Below are positions 16,428-25,560 of a stretch of DNA of 64,000 nucleotides, in pieces. Positions within the stretch are counted from its first letter, which is position 1. Every line of letters begins with the position of its first letter. The notes under the pieces are model-generated. The model was not told where the DNA came from. It ran no database searches and saw nothing but the letters and a program-made list of their open reading frames with translations. The position numbers and the translations under genes were made by a program. Source of the DNA: Clostridium sp. (lineage in GTDB: Bacteria; Bacillota; Clostridia; Lachnospirales; Lachnospiraceae); the NCBI GenBank assembly GCA_023664775.1, contig JAMPEW010000003.1:62001-126000 (forward strand). The letters are read 5' to 3'.

Positions 16428-17888
16428 ATGGATATTTATAAGGACATAGAAGCAAGAACCGACGGCGAAATATACATGGGTGTTGTTGGTCCCGTAAGAA
16501 CGGGAAAATCAACATTTATAAAAAGGTTTATGGAGCTTATGGTTATTCCTGCCATTGACGATGAAAATAACCGTATGAGGGCAAAGGATGAGCTTCCACA
16601 GTCGGCAACAGGAAAAACGGTTATGACGACAGAACCGAAATTTATTCCAAAGGAAGCGGTAAATATAACGGTGGGGGACGGCATCAAGCTAAAGTGCAGG
16701 CTGATTGACTGTGTGGGATATATGGTAAATGGAGCTGAGGGGCATGAGGAGGATGGACATGAGCGTCTTGTGAAAACGCCATGGTATGATTATGACATTC
16801 CGTTTACAAAGGCTGCGGAGCTTGGTACAAAAAAGGTAATATTTGACCATTCAACGGTAGGCATTGTGGTAAGCTGTGACGGTTCCATAACGGATATACC
16901 GAGAGATTCATACATAGAAGCAGAAAAAAGGACGGTAACGGAGCTTAAGGAGATTGGCAAGCCTTTTATTATGCTGTTAAATTCATTAAGGCCGCAGGCG
17001 CCTGAAACGAAGGAGCTTGCGCAGTCTCTTTGTGGAGAGTACGGTGTAGAGGTGCTTCCCGTAAACTGCGACCAGCTAAAAAGTAAGGATATCAATAAAA
17101 TATTTGAAAGCCTCCTTATGGATTTCCCTGTGACGGCAATCAACTTTAACATACCGAAGTGGGTTGAGGCTGTGGACTGCGACAATCCAATCAAGGATTA
17201 TATGATAAAGCAGGCAAAGGCAGATTTCAAAAACATTTATCATATGCGGGATATATATAATATTACCTGTGACGGGGATGAGTATATTGAAAAGATTGAC
17301 CTTAGCAATATCAATATGGCAGACGGAACAATCAATATAAATGTTGTTTTGTTTGATAAATATTACTATGATATGCTTTCTGCAACGCTTGGGTGCGAGA
17401 TAAGAAGCGAGTACGATTTCATACGTGAGATTACCCAGCTTGCAAAGACGAAAAAACAGTGTGAAAAGGTGAGTGAGGCATATCTCCAGTCCTGCAGCAC
17501 GGGCTATGGCACAGTAAGTCCTGACGAGGCAGACATAAGGCTTGATGCGCCGGAGCTGATACGCTCAGGAAACAAATACGGAGTGAAAATAAAAGCAGAA
17601 GCGCCGTCCATTCATCTCATAAAGGCAAATATAACAACAGAAATTGCACCTATTGTGGGCTCTGAGGAGCAGGCGAAGGATTTAATCAGCTTTATAAACA
17701 GCGATGAAAAATCTGAGGAAAATATATGGGGTGTCAATATATTCGGCAAGTCGGTACGGCAGCTTGTTGAGGACGGCTTAAAATCCAAAATCAACAAAAT
17801 AAATCAGGAAAGCCAGCAGAAGCTTCAGGACACTATGGAGAAGATTGTAAATGACTCCAACGGAGGAATGGTTTGCATTATCATTTAA
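16428..17888 (+). CDS. spoIVA: Stage IV sporulation protein A (spore coat morphogenetic ATPase)
   Basis: ATP-hydrolysing cytoskeletal protein that polymerises on the forespore and forms the base of the spore coat. The 486-residue protein begins with the conserved IYKDIEARTDGEIYMGVVGP, has the Walker A GPVRTGKST at about 21-29 and LIDCVGYMV as the second nucleotide-binding element, and ends in the diagnostic GGMVCIII tail needed for outer forespore membrane targeting. ATG 16428 has GGAGGT 7 nt upstream. Expected to be transcribed in the mother cell by sigma-E; a candidate promoter is at 16367-16395. Strong evidence that the organism forms, or descends from formers of, endospores. Confidence 0.97.
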   Translation: MDIYKDIEARTDGEIYMGVVGPVRTGKSTFIKRFMELMVIPAIDDENNRMRAKDELPQSATGKTVMTTEPKFIPKEAVNITVGDGIKLKCRLIDCVGYMVNGAEGHEEDGHERLVKTPWYDYDIPFTKAAELGTKKVIFDHSTVGIVVSCDGSITDIPRDSYIEAEKRTVTELKEIGKPFIMLLNSLRPQAPETKELAQSLCGEYGVEVLPVNCDQLKSKDINKIFESLLMDFPVTAINFNIPKWVEAVDCDNPIKDYMIKQAKADFKNIYHMRDIYNITCDGDEYIEKIDLSNINMADGTININVVLFDKYYYDMLSATLGCEIRSEYDFIREITQLAKTKKQCEKVSEAYLQSCSTGYGTVSPDEADIRLDAPELIRSGNKYGVKIKAEAPSIHLIKANITTEIAPIVGSEEQAKDLISFINSDEKSEENIWGVNIFGKSVRQLVEDGLKSKINKINQESQQKLQDTMEKIVNDSNGGMVCIII

Positions 17889-17903
17889 ATTAAGATATAA
17901 TAT

Positions 17904-17944
17904 GCCCTAAGGGGTACCGCCGAAGGTGGTGGATTCCTTAGGGC
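17904..17944 (+). ncRNA. AAGG/GGAT hairpin element, copy A
   Basis: Outer stem GCCCTAAGG (17904-17912) with CCTTAGGGC (17936-17944); internal loop GGT on the 5' side and GGATT on the 3' side; inner stem ACCGCC with GGTGGT around the triloop GAA. No T-tract. Same architecture as the elements at 28809, 28862 and 56380. Confidence 0.8.
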
Positions 17945-17974
17945 TTGGCACGACAGCAAAGAGTGGAGATAGTT

Positions 17975-18724
17975 ATGAGCATAGCAGTTAAGTTAAATGT
18001 ATTTGAAGGTCCTTTGGATCTTCTCCTGCATTTGATTGAGAAAAATAAATTTAATATATTTGATATACCGATTGTTGAAATTACGGAGCAGTATCTTGAC
18101 TATGTAGGCGAAATGGAGGAATCCGACCTTGATGTTATGAGCGAGTTCCTTGTTATGGCGGCAACGCTTATAAGCATAAAGGCAAAAATGCTGCTTCCGA
18201 AGCATGAGGAGGACGAGGAGGACGAGGAAGATCCGAGAGCGGAGCTTGTAAGAAGGCTGCTTGAATACAAGATGTACAAATATGCCTCCTATGAGCTTAA
18301 GGATATGGAGCTTGACGCAGAAAAGGCATATTATAAGCAGGCAACAATCCCTGAGGAGGTACTGTCCTACAAGGAGGAGGTTGACCCCTCCGAGGTTGTT
18401 GGGGATGTGACCCTTGCGCAGCTGAACGATATATTTTCGCAGGTGATGAAACGAACCATTGACAGAGTTGACCCTATAAGAAGCAAGTTTGGAACAATCG
18501 AAAAAGAGGAAATCCGCATAGAAGATAAAATGGAAGAAATAAGAAGCGGCATCCGGGGGCTGAAGGGCATTAATTTTAAGACGCTGCTTGAAATTCAGGC
18601 GTCTAAGATAAACATTATCGTCACATTTCTTGCAATACTTGAGCTTACAAAAATGGGGCATATTGCCATACGTCAGGATCAAATGTTTGGCGATGTAATT
18701 ATAGATTCCCTTGAAATTGATTAA
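17975..18724 (+). CDS. scpA: Segregation and condensation protein A (kleisin)
   Basis: Kleisin subunit bridging the SMC heads in the bacterial condensin complex with ScpB. The N-terminal FEGPLDLLLHLIEKNKF and the AATLISIKAKMLLPK helix are hallmark regions, followed by the acidic EEDEEDEEDPR linker and a C-terminal winged helix (FLAILELTKMG). ATG 17975 with GTGGAG upstream is chosen over an in-frame ATG at 17945 because the family starts at this point; 249 residues. Followed by scpB after 27 bp. Confidence 0.96.
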   Translation: MSIAVKLNVFEGPLDLLLHLIEKNKFNIFDIPIVEITEQYLDYVGEMEESDLDVMSEFLVMAATLISIKAKMLLPKHEEDEEDEEDPRAELVRRLLEYKMYKYASYELKDMELDAEKAYYKQATIPEEVLSYKEEVDPSEVVGDVTLAQLNDIFSQVMKRTIDRVDPIRSKFGTIEKEEIRIEDKMEEIRSGIRGLKGINFKTLLEIQASKINIIVTFLAILELTKMGHIAIRQDQMFGDVIIDSLEID

Positions 18725-18751
18725 GGACTTTATTTACTTTTCGGAGGATAT

Positions 18752-19330
18752 ATGGAAAATACGGAAAACAAAAATATGGCGGCTGCAATTGAGGCAATCC
18801 TTTTTTCTGTGGGGGACGCAGTTTCCGTAAAGGAGCTTGCCAAGGTGCTTGAGGCTGAGGAAAATGAAGTAAGTGCTGTGATTGAGCATATGGCTGTGGA
18901 ATATGAGGAAGAAAAGCGGGGCATCAAGCTTATCAAGCTTGAGGACGCATACCAGCTTTGCACAAAGCAGGAGTATTACGATTATCTCATAAAGCTTGTG
19001 AATATGCCGAAAAAGCATGCGCTTACCGATGCATTGATGGAGACGTTATCCATTGTTGCCTATAAGCAGCCAATAACAAGACAGGAGATAGAAGCAATAA
19101 GAGGCGTGTCCTGCGTACATGCAATCAATAAGCTTGTGGAATATAAGCTTATCGGTGAGGTGGGACGGCTTGATGCAGTGGGACGACCAATCCTTTTTGG
19201 AACGACGGAGGATTTTATGAGAAGCTTTGGGGTGACCTCCTTAGATGAGCTTCCTATAATAACGCCTGACAAGATAGAGGATTTCCGCAAGGAAGCCATG
19301 GAGGAAGCAAATATAAAGGTTGAAACGTAA
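18752..19330 (+). CDS. scpB: Segregation and condensation protein B
   Basis: Winged-helix partner of ScpA in the SMC condensin complex. Conserved blocks seen are AIEAILFSVGDAVS at the N-terminus, IVAYKQPITRQEIEAIRGV in the second winged helix and LIGEVGRLDAVGRPILFGTT. The 192-residue length is normal. ATG 18752 follows CGGAGGATAT. A short terminator directly follows the stop, ending the spoIVA-scpA-scpB stretch. Confidence 0.97.
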   Translation: MENTENKNMAAAIEAILFSVGDAVSVKELAKVLEAEENEVSAVIEHMAVEYEEEKRGIKLIKLEDAYQLCTKQEYYDYLIKLVNMPKKHALTDALMETLSIVAYKQPITRQEIEAIRGVSCVHAINKLVEYKLIGEVGRLDAVGRPILFGTTEDFMRSFGVTSLDELPIITPDKIEDFRKEAMEEANIKVET

Positions 19331-19352
19331 AAAAGGGCTGTGGCTCTTTTTT
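19329..19352 (+). terminator. Intrinsic terminator of scpB
   Basis: AAAAAGGGC pairs with GCTCTTTTT (one G-T wobble) around a TGTG tetraloop, starting inside the scpB stop codon and ending in a T-run. Confidence 0.8.
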
Positions 19353-19427
19353 GCTTACACGCAAGAGTAACTAGGGGGTTATTTATAAAATAAAGATGTT
19401 TGAATATGAAAAGTCAATAAAAATATG

Positions 19428-19457
19428 TTGATAAGCGAATACTAGATATCGTATAAT
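19428..19457 (+). promoter_or_regulatory. Sigma-A promoter of the short antitoxin-like ORF
   Basis: TTGATA (19428-19433), 18-nt spacer, perfect TATAAT (19452-19457), 31 bp before the ATG at 19488. Confidence 0.8.
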
Positions 19458-19487
19458 AAAACCATAAATGGAAAAGGAAGTGATGCT

Positions 19488-19658
19488 ATGGCATCTGTAG
19501 CACAAACAATAAGCAACAACGAAATTTTAACAACGGAATATTCTGAAAATGCAGCAATAGGCGCATTATACAATGAACTTTTCAAAGGCATAGACAGCAT
19601 GAAAAAAGGTGATGTCTATACGATTGATGAAGCATGGGAGGAAATTGACAAAATTTAA
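19488..19658 (+). CDS. Short antitoxin-like protein, 56 aa
   Basis: A 56-codon ORF with its own strong promoter and a GGAAG ribosome binding site upstream of ATG 19488. The product is acidic and starts MASVAQTISNNEIL; its end, GDVYTIDEAWEEIDKI, resembles the C-terminal toxin-binding tails of Phd/RelB-type antitoxins. No toxin gene lies next to it: upstream is scpB, downstream the convergent activase gene. It may be an orphan antitoxin, the remnant of a toxin-antitoxin pair, or an unrelated small protein. That it is expressed is fairly likely; its function is not known. Confidence 0.65.
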   Translation: MASVAQTISNNEILTTEYSENAAIGALYNELFKGIDSMKKGDVYTIDEAWEEIDKI

Positions 19659-19673
19659 TGCTTATTACACCTC

Positions 19674-19790
19674 GGAGTGCCACCTCGCCTAGCGGCTCGG
19701 TGAATCCTGTCGGATTATGCAAGCCATCCGAAAAGTGACTGCCTGTGAGCAAGCTCCCGGCAGTCACTTTTCGTCTGACTTGCGCACTCC
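19674..19790. terminator. Multi-branched bidirectional terminator-like structure at the convergent junction
   Basis: Arms 19729-19743 and 19759-19773 are perfect 15-bp complements (CGAAAAGTGACTGCC) with GAGC-AA-GCTC in the loop, flanked by A and T runs inside the stem so it can end transcripts from both sides. Further pairing: GCAAG (19719-19723) with CTTGC (19779-19783); AATCC with GGATT (19703-19716); CACC with GGTG (19681-19702); and GGAGTGC (19674-19680) with GCACTCC (19784-19790) closing the whole. It separates the 56-aa ORF from the minus-strand activase gene, 3 bp from the latter's stop. Confidence 0.75.
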
Positions 19791-19793
19791 TCG

Positions 19794-22700
19794 TTACTTG
19801 TCCATATTTTTTCTTGCGGTTGCAAGCATAAGCTTGATTCGGTTTACCTGATTTACCTCAGAGGCGCCAGGGTCATAGTCGATTGGCACGATGTTTGCAT
19901 CAGGATAAGCCTTTCTAAGCTCCTTGATAACCCCTTTTCCGACGATATGGTTTGGCAGGCAGGCAAATGGCTGTGCGCATACGATGTTGCTGGCACCACT
20001 CTTGATAAGCTCAACCATCTCACCTGTTAAAAACCAGCCCTCGCCTGTCTGATTGCCGATGGAAACAATCGGTCTTGCAAATTCCGCAAGGTGGGAGATA
20101 TGTACAGGCGGTTCAAACCGTTTACTCTTTTTAAGCGCCTTAACCATAGGCTTTCTCAGCATTTCAAGTCCCCAAATTCCAAGATTTGAGTTGCGGGCTG
20201 TTTTCTTTGGCTTACCTAAAAATTCATATTTATAATTGTTGTTGTAGAAGCAGTACATGAAGAAGTCAAGCAAATCAGGCATGACTGCCTCGGCACCTTC
20301 GGACTCAAGCAAATCAACAAGATGGTTGTTTGCAGAAGGAAGGAACTTTACAAGTATCTCGCCTACAATGCCGACCCTCGGCTTCACAACGTCCTCATTG
20401 AGGGGGAGGTTGTCAAAATCTGCTACAATGCCGTTTACAACCTTGGTAAAGCCTCGTCCGTTATTTTCCAGACATTTGATGCATACCTTTTTCCATTTTC
20501 TGTGAAGCTTATTCGCAGAGCCTTTTACCTTCTCATAAGGTCTTGTCTTATATAAAACACGCATGAACAAATCACCGAATATAAGCGCCCGCATGGCTGC
20601 GATGACAACCTTAGGCGTAAACTTAAAGCCTGAATTTTTTTCAATGCCCTGCACGGATAAAGCGATAACAGGTATCTGTGGGTGTCCTGCCTTTGCAAGG
20701 GCACGTCTTATGAAGCCTACATAGTTTGTGGCACGACAGCCTCCGCCTGTCTGCGTCATAATGACGGCAAGCTTGTCCAAATCGTATTGCCCTGAATTTA
20801 TGGCATGCATGAGCTGTCCCACAACGATAAGGGACGGGTAACATGCATCGTTATTTACATATTTCAGTCCTGTGTCGATAACCTCCTTTGTGGCGTCAGG
20901 AAGCATGACGATATTAAGTCCCATGCTGTTAAATGCAGGCCTAAGCAAATCAAAGTGAATCGGAGAGAGCTGTGGGATTAAAACCGTATAATCCTTCATA
21001 TCCTCTGTAAATTCAACTCTCTTGATTGAACTTGGCGCAGGACAAGGTGCAAAATGCTGTTTCCGTCTCACATTGACAGCGCTTATCAGTGAGCGGATTC
21101 TGATTCTTGCCGCACCAAGATTGCTGACCTCATCAATTTTAAGGACGGTATATATTTTGCCTGAATTTGTAAGGATATCATTTACGCAGTCTGTCGTTAC
21201 CGCATCAAGACCGCAGCCAAAGGAATTTAACTGTATCAGCTCAAGCACACGGCTTCTCTTTACATAGTTTGCAGCCCTGTAAAGTCTTGAGTGGTACATC
21301 CATTGGTCGGAAACGATAAGCGGGCGTTCCACCTCGGCAAGATGCGCAATGGAATCCTCCGTAAGTACGGCAATATCAAAGGAATTAATAAGCTCAGGCA
21401 GTCCGTGGTTAATTTCCGGGTCAAGATGATATGGCCTGCCTGCAAGCACGATGCCAAGCTTATCATTTGCCACAAGGTATTTTATTGTTTCCTCGCCCTT
21501 TTGCTGTATGTCATGCTTCACCTTGGCATCCTCAAAATATGCGGCGTCAACAGCATCTGATATTTCTTCAGGCGTTACATCCGTATATTTTTTAAATTCC
21601 CTGTGCAGCCGCTCCTTCAACGCCTCCTTGTTGTCAAGGGCAAGGAATGGCCTTATGTAGGTTATGTCAGGAGCGGAAATCTCCTCCATATTATTTTTAA
21701 TATTTTCCGCATAGGAGGTTACAATCGGGCAGTTGTAGTGGTTGTTTGCGTCAGGAGCCTCATTTTGCTCGTAAGGAATACAAGGATAGAATATGGTTTT
21801 AATTCCCTGTTTCAGAAGCCACATTACATGTCCATGTGAGATTTTTGCAGGGTAGCACTCTGATTCACTCGGTATGGATTCAATGCCAAGGGTATAAATA
21901 TCCCTTGAAGATTTCGGGGAGAGAAGCACCCTGTAGCCAAGCTTTGTCAAAAATGTAAACCAAAACGGATAGTTTTCATACATATTAAGCACTCTTGGTA
22001 CGCCGATTGTACCCCTTGCTGCCTCGCCCTCCGAAAGCGGCTCGTAATCAAACAAGCGGTTAAATTTATATTCAAATAGATTTGGAACATTATGCGCATT
22101 TTTCTTAAGGCCAAGACCACGCTCACATCTGTTTCCTGATATAAACTGTCTGCCTCCTGAAAATTTGTTTATGGTAAGCAGGCAGTTGTTTGTACAGCCC
22201 TTGCAGCGTGACATGCGTGTCTCATAGGTAAGTGCCTCAAGCTGCTCCTTGTTTAGCATTGTTGTCTCATGGCCTTCCTCGTAGTTGTTCCTTGCAATTA
22301 GAGCCGCACCGAAGGCACCCATAATACCTGCAATGTCAGGTCTGATTGCCTCACGTCCCGATATAAGCTCAAAGCTTCTAAGGACGGCATCATTATAAAA
22401 TGTACCGCCTTGGACAACGATATTTTCGCCTAAGGATTTCGGGTCGGTAAGCTTTATAACCTTTAGAAGCGCATTTTTAATAACAGAGTAGGCAAGTCCT
22501 GCCGATATGTCTGCGACGGACGCACCCTCCTTTTGTGCCTGCTTTACCTTTGAATTCATGAAAACTGTACATCTGGAGCCAAGGTCAATGGGACTTTCTG
22601 CAAAAAGCGCTATTTTTGAGAAATCCTTAATATCATAGTTTAATGATTTTGCAAAGGTTTCAATAAAGGAACCGCAGCCTGAGGAGCATGCCTCATTCAG

Positions 22701-24008
22701 CATGACGTTGTCAACAACCTCATTTTTTATTTTGATGCACTTCATGTCCTGACCGCCTATATCAAGGATGCAGTCGACATCAGGGTTAAAGAAGGCAGCG
22801 GCAGTATAGTGGGCGATTGTTTCAACCTCGCCGTATTCTAACATAAGGGCAGACTTAATCAGGGCTTCTCCGTAGCCTGTGGAGCAGCCTGCCGCAATCG
22901 TTACCCCTTCAGGAAGAATGGAATATATTTCCTTCAGCGCCCGTATTGTCGTCTTTAATGGGCTTCCGTTGTTGCTGCTGTAAAAATCGTATAAAAGAGA
23001 ACCGTCCTCGGCAACGAGGGCAACCTTTGTTGTGGTTGAGCCTGCATCTACACCGAGATAGCAGTTTCCCTTATAGGATGCAAGGTCGCCTCTTGTCACC
23101 TTATATTTGCTCTGCTTTTCAATAAATGTATCATAATCCTTCTGTGATTGAAACAGAGGGGCAAGCCTGTCGACAGCAACGGCAATTTTTAAATCCTCGG
23201 AAAGCTTTTCGCTTATGTCAGAAAGGGTATAGGTTACCTCCTCCTTAGCATTTAATGCAGCGCCTACAGCCGCAAAAAGATGGGAGTGGGAGGGTGCTAT
23301 AATATGCTCGTCAGTAAGGCCTAGGGTTCTGATAAATGCCTCCTTAAGCTGGTCAAGGAAGTGTAAGGGACCTCCTAAAAACGCAACATTGCCCTTGATT
23401 GGCTTGCCGCAGGCAAGACCGCTTATTGTCTGGTTTACGACAGCCTGAAAAATGGAGGCGGCAAGATTTGGCTTTGTGGCGCCCTCATTAATCAGCGGCT
23501 GAATGTCAGTTTTGGCAAACACGCCGCATCTTGCAGCAATGGGATATATAGTATCGTAATCCTTTGCATATGTATTCAGCCCTGACGCATCAGTCTGAAG
23601 CAGGGTTGCCATCTGGTCGATAAATGAGCCTGTACCTCCTGCACATACACCGTTCATACGCTGTTCTACACCGTTTGTAAAATATATGATTTTTGCATCC
23701 TCACCGCCAAGCTCTATGGCAACGTCAGTTTGTGGCGCATAGTCCGTAAGTGCCTCGGAGACGCATATAACCTCCTGCTCAAAGGGAATGCCGATAACCT
23801 CAGCAAGTGCAAGACCGCCTGAGCCTGTGATGGTAGGTGCAACCTCTATCGCTCCAAGCCTTACTGACGCATTGTCAACAAGCTCCTTGAGTGTTTCCTT
23901 TATATTTGCAAAATGTCTTTTGTATTCTGAAAACAGAATATTATGTTCCTCGTCTATCACGGCTACCTTTACTGTGGTGGAGCCAATGTCAATTCCTAAT
24001 CGTTTCAT
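19794..24008 (-). CDS. 2-hydroxyacyl-CoA dehydratase activase-type Fe-S ATPase, giant fused form
   Basis: A 1404-residue protein of the acyl-CoA dehydratase activase (HgdC/BcrA-D) superfamily. Two ASKHA ATPase modules follow each other: the first begins [14 protein letters not shown] with the Fe-S cysteine near 122 ([11 protein letters not shown]), the second begins [15 protein letters not shown] near residue 317 with [20 protein letters not shown] cluster near 620 and a long HgdB-like C-terminal region follow ([13 protein letters not shown], then [15 protein letters not shown]). Known activases use ATP to push an electron into a dehydratase; the partner and substrate of this very large fused type, common in anaerobic Firmicutes, are unknown. 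It is the only minus-strand gene here and appears to be monocistronic. The ribosome binding site is unusually far (about 20 nt) from the ATG. Confidence 0.88.
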   Translation of the reverse strand: MKRLGIDIGSTTVKVAVIDEEHNILFSEYKRHFANIKETLKELVDNASVRLGAIEVAPTITGSGGLALAEVIGIPFEQEVICVSEALTDYAPQTDVAIELGGEDAKIIYFTNGVEQRMNGVCAGGTGSFIDQMATLLQTDASGLNTYAKDYDTIYPIAARCGVFAKTDIQPLINEGATKPNLAASIFQAVVNQTISGLACGKPIKGNVAFLGGPLHFLDQLKEAFIRTLGLTDEHIIAPSHSHLFAAVGAALNAKEEVTYTLSDISEKLSEDLKIAVAVDRLAPLFQSQKDYDTFIEKQSKYKVTRGDLASYKGNCYLGVDAGSTTTKVALVAEDGSLLYDFYSSNNGSPLKTTIRALKEIYSILPEGVTIAAGCSTGYGEALIKSALMLEYGEVETIAHYTAAAFFNPDVDCILDIGGQDMKCIKIKNEVVDNVMLNEACSSGCGSFIETFAKSLNYDIKDFSKIALFAESPIDLGSRCTVFMNSKVKQAQKEGASVADISAGLAYSVIKNALLKVIKLTDPKSLGENIVVQGGTFYNDAVLRSFELISGREAIRPDIAGIMGAFGAALIARNNYEEGHETTMLNKEQLEALTYETRMSRCKGCTNNCLLTINKFSGGRQFISGNRCERGLGLKKNAHNVPNLFEYKFNRLFDYEPLSEGEAARGTIGVPRVLNMYENYPFWFTFLTKLGYRVLLSPKSSRDIYTLGIESIPSESECYPAKISHGHVMWLLKQGIKTIFYPCIPYEQNEAPDANNHYNCPIVTSYAENIKNNMEEISAPDITYIRPFLALDNKEALKERLHREFKKYTDVTPEEISDAVDAAYFEDAKVKHDIQQKGEETIKYLVANDKLGIVLAGRPYHLDPEINHGLPELINSFDIAVLTEDSIAHLAEVERPLIVSDQWMYHSRLYRAANYVKRSRVLELIQLNSFGCGLDAVTTDCVNDILTNSGKIYTVLKIDEVSNLGAARIRIRSLISAVNVRRKQHFAPCPAPSSIKRVEFTEDMKDYTVLIPQLSPIHFDLLRPAFNSMGLNIVMLPDATKEVIDTGLKYVNNDACYPSLIVVGQLMHAINSGQYDLDKLAVIMTQTGGGCRATNYVGFIRRALAKAGHPQIPVIALSVQGIEKNSGFKFTPKVVIAAMRALIFGDLFMRVLYKTRPYEKVKGSANKLHRKWKKVCIKCLENNGRGFTKVVNGIVADFDNLPLNEDVVKPRVGIVGEILVKFLPSANNHLVDLLESEGAEAVMPDLLDFFMYCFYNNNYKYEFLGKPKKTARNSNLGIWGLEMLRKPMVKALKKSKRFEPPVHISHLAEFARPIVSIGNQTGEGWFLTGEMVELIKSGASNIVCAQPFACLPNHIVGKGVIKELRKAYPDANIVPIDYDPGASEVNQVNRIKLMLATARKNMDK

Positions 24009-24016
24009 GTTATTTA

Positions 24017-24036
24017 CGGCTTAAGCCGCCCTCCTT
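24017..24036 (-). promoter_or_regulatory. Distant SD plus 12-bp palindrome in the activase leader
   Basis: On the minus strand AAGGAGGG (24030-24036 region) is followed by the perfect palindrome CGGCTTAAGCCG (24017-24028) and then AAATAAC-ATG. The SD-to-ATG distance is about 20 nt, too long for normal initiation unless the palindrome folds and shortens it. No in-frame start lies closer. Confidence 0.55.
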
Positions 24037-24079
24037 AAAAATGATAAAACAAAAAATATATTCATAATTCGACAAAGAC

Positions 24080-24108
24080 ATTATATAGGAAAGAAAAATA
24101 AAATACAA
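24080..24108 (-). promoter_or_regulatory. Sigma-A promoter of the activase gene
   Basis: Read on the minus strand: TTGTAT (24108-24103), 17-nt spacer, TATAAT (24085-24080), about 70 bp before the ATG. Confidence 0.7.
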
Positions 24109-24127
24109 CAGTTAAAAGTTGGTGTAC

Positions 24128-24156
24128 ACGACATTTGTTTTGCTGAATAGTATAAT
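24128..24156 (+). promoter_or_regulatory. Possible promoter of the LysM gene
   Basis: Perfect TATAAT (24151-24156) 17 nt after ACGACA (24128-24133), which matches TTGACA at only four positions. Divergent from the activase promoter, 20 bp apart. Confidence 0.45.
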
Positions 24157-24172
24157 CAAAAAGGGGAAAAAT

Positions 24173-24502
24173 ATGGAAGATGGCTGCAAGGGTATCGTGC
24201 ATCAGGTTGTTGCAGGCGATACGCTTTATAAGATTTCTAAATATTATGGCGTGAGGCTCATTGATGTACTCAAGGAAAATCCATATGTGAATGTATATAA
24301 CCTTCAGGTGGGGGATGAAATTTGTGTTCCAACAAACGCCTCCGAGGAAAACAGAAGGTATTATACTGCAAGGGTCGGTGAGACATTAGGCTCTCTTATT
24401 GAGGAGCTTGACACGGATATTGGGGAGCTTATGAGATATAACAGGGAGCTTTATGAGATAAGCGTACCGCTTGGAACGATTATCAGAATACCGGGCAATT
24501 AA
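24173..24502 (+). CDS. Double LysM-domain protein
   Basis: A 109-residue protein made almost only of two LysM modules: residues about 11-55 (VVAGDTLYKISKYYGV ... LQVGDEICVP) and 65-108 (YTARVGETLGSLIEEL ... VPLGTIIRIP). There is no signal peptide or membrane span from ATG 24173, which has AAAAAGGGG upstream. In spore-formers such leaderless LysM proteins often belong to the spore coat or cortex interface (SafA-like logic), since the mother cell deposits them without secretion; that role is inference. An in-frame upstream start at 24119 would add 18 residues but still no clear signal peptide. Divergently transcribed from the activase gene. Confidence 0.82.
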   Translation: MEDGCKGIVHQVVAGDTLYKISKYYGVRLIDVLKENPYVNVYNLQVGDEICVPTNASEENRRYYTARVGETLGSLIEELDTDIGELMRYNRELYEISVPLGTIIRIPGN

Positions 24503-24540
24503 TTATAATTTGTATTATGGTATGCAAACAGCGATTGTTC

Positions 24541-24569
24541 TTGTTTTTTACGGCTGTATATTATATAAT
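24541..24569 (+). promoter_or_regulatory. Sigma-A-like promoter overlapping a terminator hairpin
   Basis: TTGTTT (24541-24546), 17-nt spacer, TATAAT (24564-24569). The last base of the -10 is the first base of the 12-bp hairpin at 24569-24602, so the transcript would start within the hairpin's left arm. Confidence 0.55.
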
Positions 24570-24608
24570 GTGACATAGTGGCATAGGCATCACTATGTCA
24601 CAATTTTT
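24569..24608 (+). terminator. Intrinsic terminator after the LysM gene
   Basis: TGTGACATAGTG (24569-24580) pairs perfectly with CACTATGTCACA (24591-24602) around a 10-nt loop, followed by ATTTTT. It ends the LysM message 13 bp before the next ATG. Confidence 0.85.
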
Positions 24609-24620
24609 AAGTAAAAGGAA

Positions 24621-25541
24621 ATGGAACCATTGAAATTTTTGTACAAGCTTGAAGCAAAATATGGGAAATATGCAATCAATAATTTATCCTTGTGGATTGT
24701 TATTATATTTGCGTTATCCTATTTTTTGGCATTTTTCTTTCCAAATGTATATATGATGCTCATATTTTCGCCATACGAAATATTTGTGGAACATCAGTTT
24801 TGGAGAATTTTCACATGGATTTTTACCATGCCGGGTGAGTTTGATGTATTTACGCTCGTCATGCTGTTTTTCTATTACTCCATAGGACGCTCCATTGAGA
24901 TGTCCATCGGAACCTTTATGTACAATTTATATATATTTAGCGGAATGCTTTTTACGACTGTGGGAATAACCGTAACAAGCGCCATATGTTACTTTACAAT
25001 TAATGATACCGCAGATTTTATTACATTTATAGGTGGGGAAATTGCAGGCTTTTATCTGACGTATTTTATGACCATAAGCATATTTTTAGGCTTTGCCCTT
25101 GTAAATTCCAATTCCTTTGTCATGCTGTACTTCATCATTCCGATTAAGACAACTTGGCTTGCGTTTGCGGATGTAATATGGCTTCTGTATTATTTTGTAA
25201 TATTAGATAATATTGTATGCAGGGTTGCAATTGTTGCAAGCGTGTTAAACTGCATTATTTTCTATTATATATCAAAGCGGTATTCAAGCAGGAGAAGACC
25301 GTTGTCTGCCTATATTAAAAGAAAATCCTCAGACAGGGATAAGGACAGGCAAAGAGAAAAAACAGGCGGGGCTACGGTTGAAAGAATTACGGTGCCTGAG
25401 GGCGTGACAAGACATAAGTGTGCCATTTGCGGAAGAACCGAAAAGGACGATGATATGCTTGAATTCAGGTTCTGCTCAAAATGTAAGGGGAATTATGAGT
25501 ATTGCAGTGAACATTTATTTACCCATGAGCATGTAAAATAA
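24621..25541 (+). CDS. Derlin/rhomboid-like membrane protein with C-terminal zinc ribbon
   Basis: A 306-residue protein with about six hydrophobic segments (roughly 20-230) and a soluble tail. The layout recalls rhomboid/derlin proteins: an FWRIFTWIFTMPGEFD loop after the first span, IGRSIEMSIGTFMYNLYIF, and a FIIPIKTTWLAF element. The catalytic GxSG serine motif of active rhomboids is absent, so it would be a pseudoprotease. The tail carries CAICGR, CSKC and CSEH, which look like a zinc ribbon. ATG 24621 follows AAAAGGAA. It heads a run of uncharacterised genes up to 27277. Membrane topology is well supported, the fold family is moderately sure, the function is unknown. Confidence 0.72.
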   Translation: MEPLKFLYKLEAKYGKYAINNLSLWIVIIFALSYFLAFFFPNVYMMLIFSPYEIFVEHQFWRIFTWIFTMPGEFDVFTLVMLFFYYSIGRSIEMSIGTFMYNLYIFSGMLFTTVGITVTSAICYFTINDTADFITFIGGEIAGFYLTYFMTISIFLGFALVNSNSFVMLYFIIPIKTTWLAFADVIWLLYYFVILDNIVCRVAIVASVLNCIIFYYISKRYSSRRRPLSAYIKRKSSDRDKDRQREKTGGATVERITVPEGVTRHKCAICGRTEKDDDMLEFRFCSKCKGNYEYCSEHLFTHEHVK

Positions 25542-25560
25542 CATATGATAGGAGTATGAA

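Noticed and set aside
17904..17944. Reading the AAGG/GGAT hairpins as intrinsic terminators
   Set aside because: No T-tract follows any of the four copies and copy D lies between two genes of one operon.
19674..19790. A tRNA gene, because the region folds like a cloverleaf
   Set aside because: No T-loop GTTCRA in place, no anticodon arm of proper size and no CCA-type acceptor; arm lengths are wrong.
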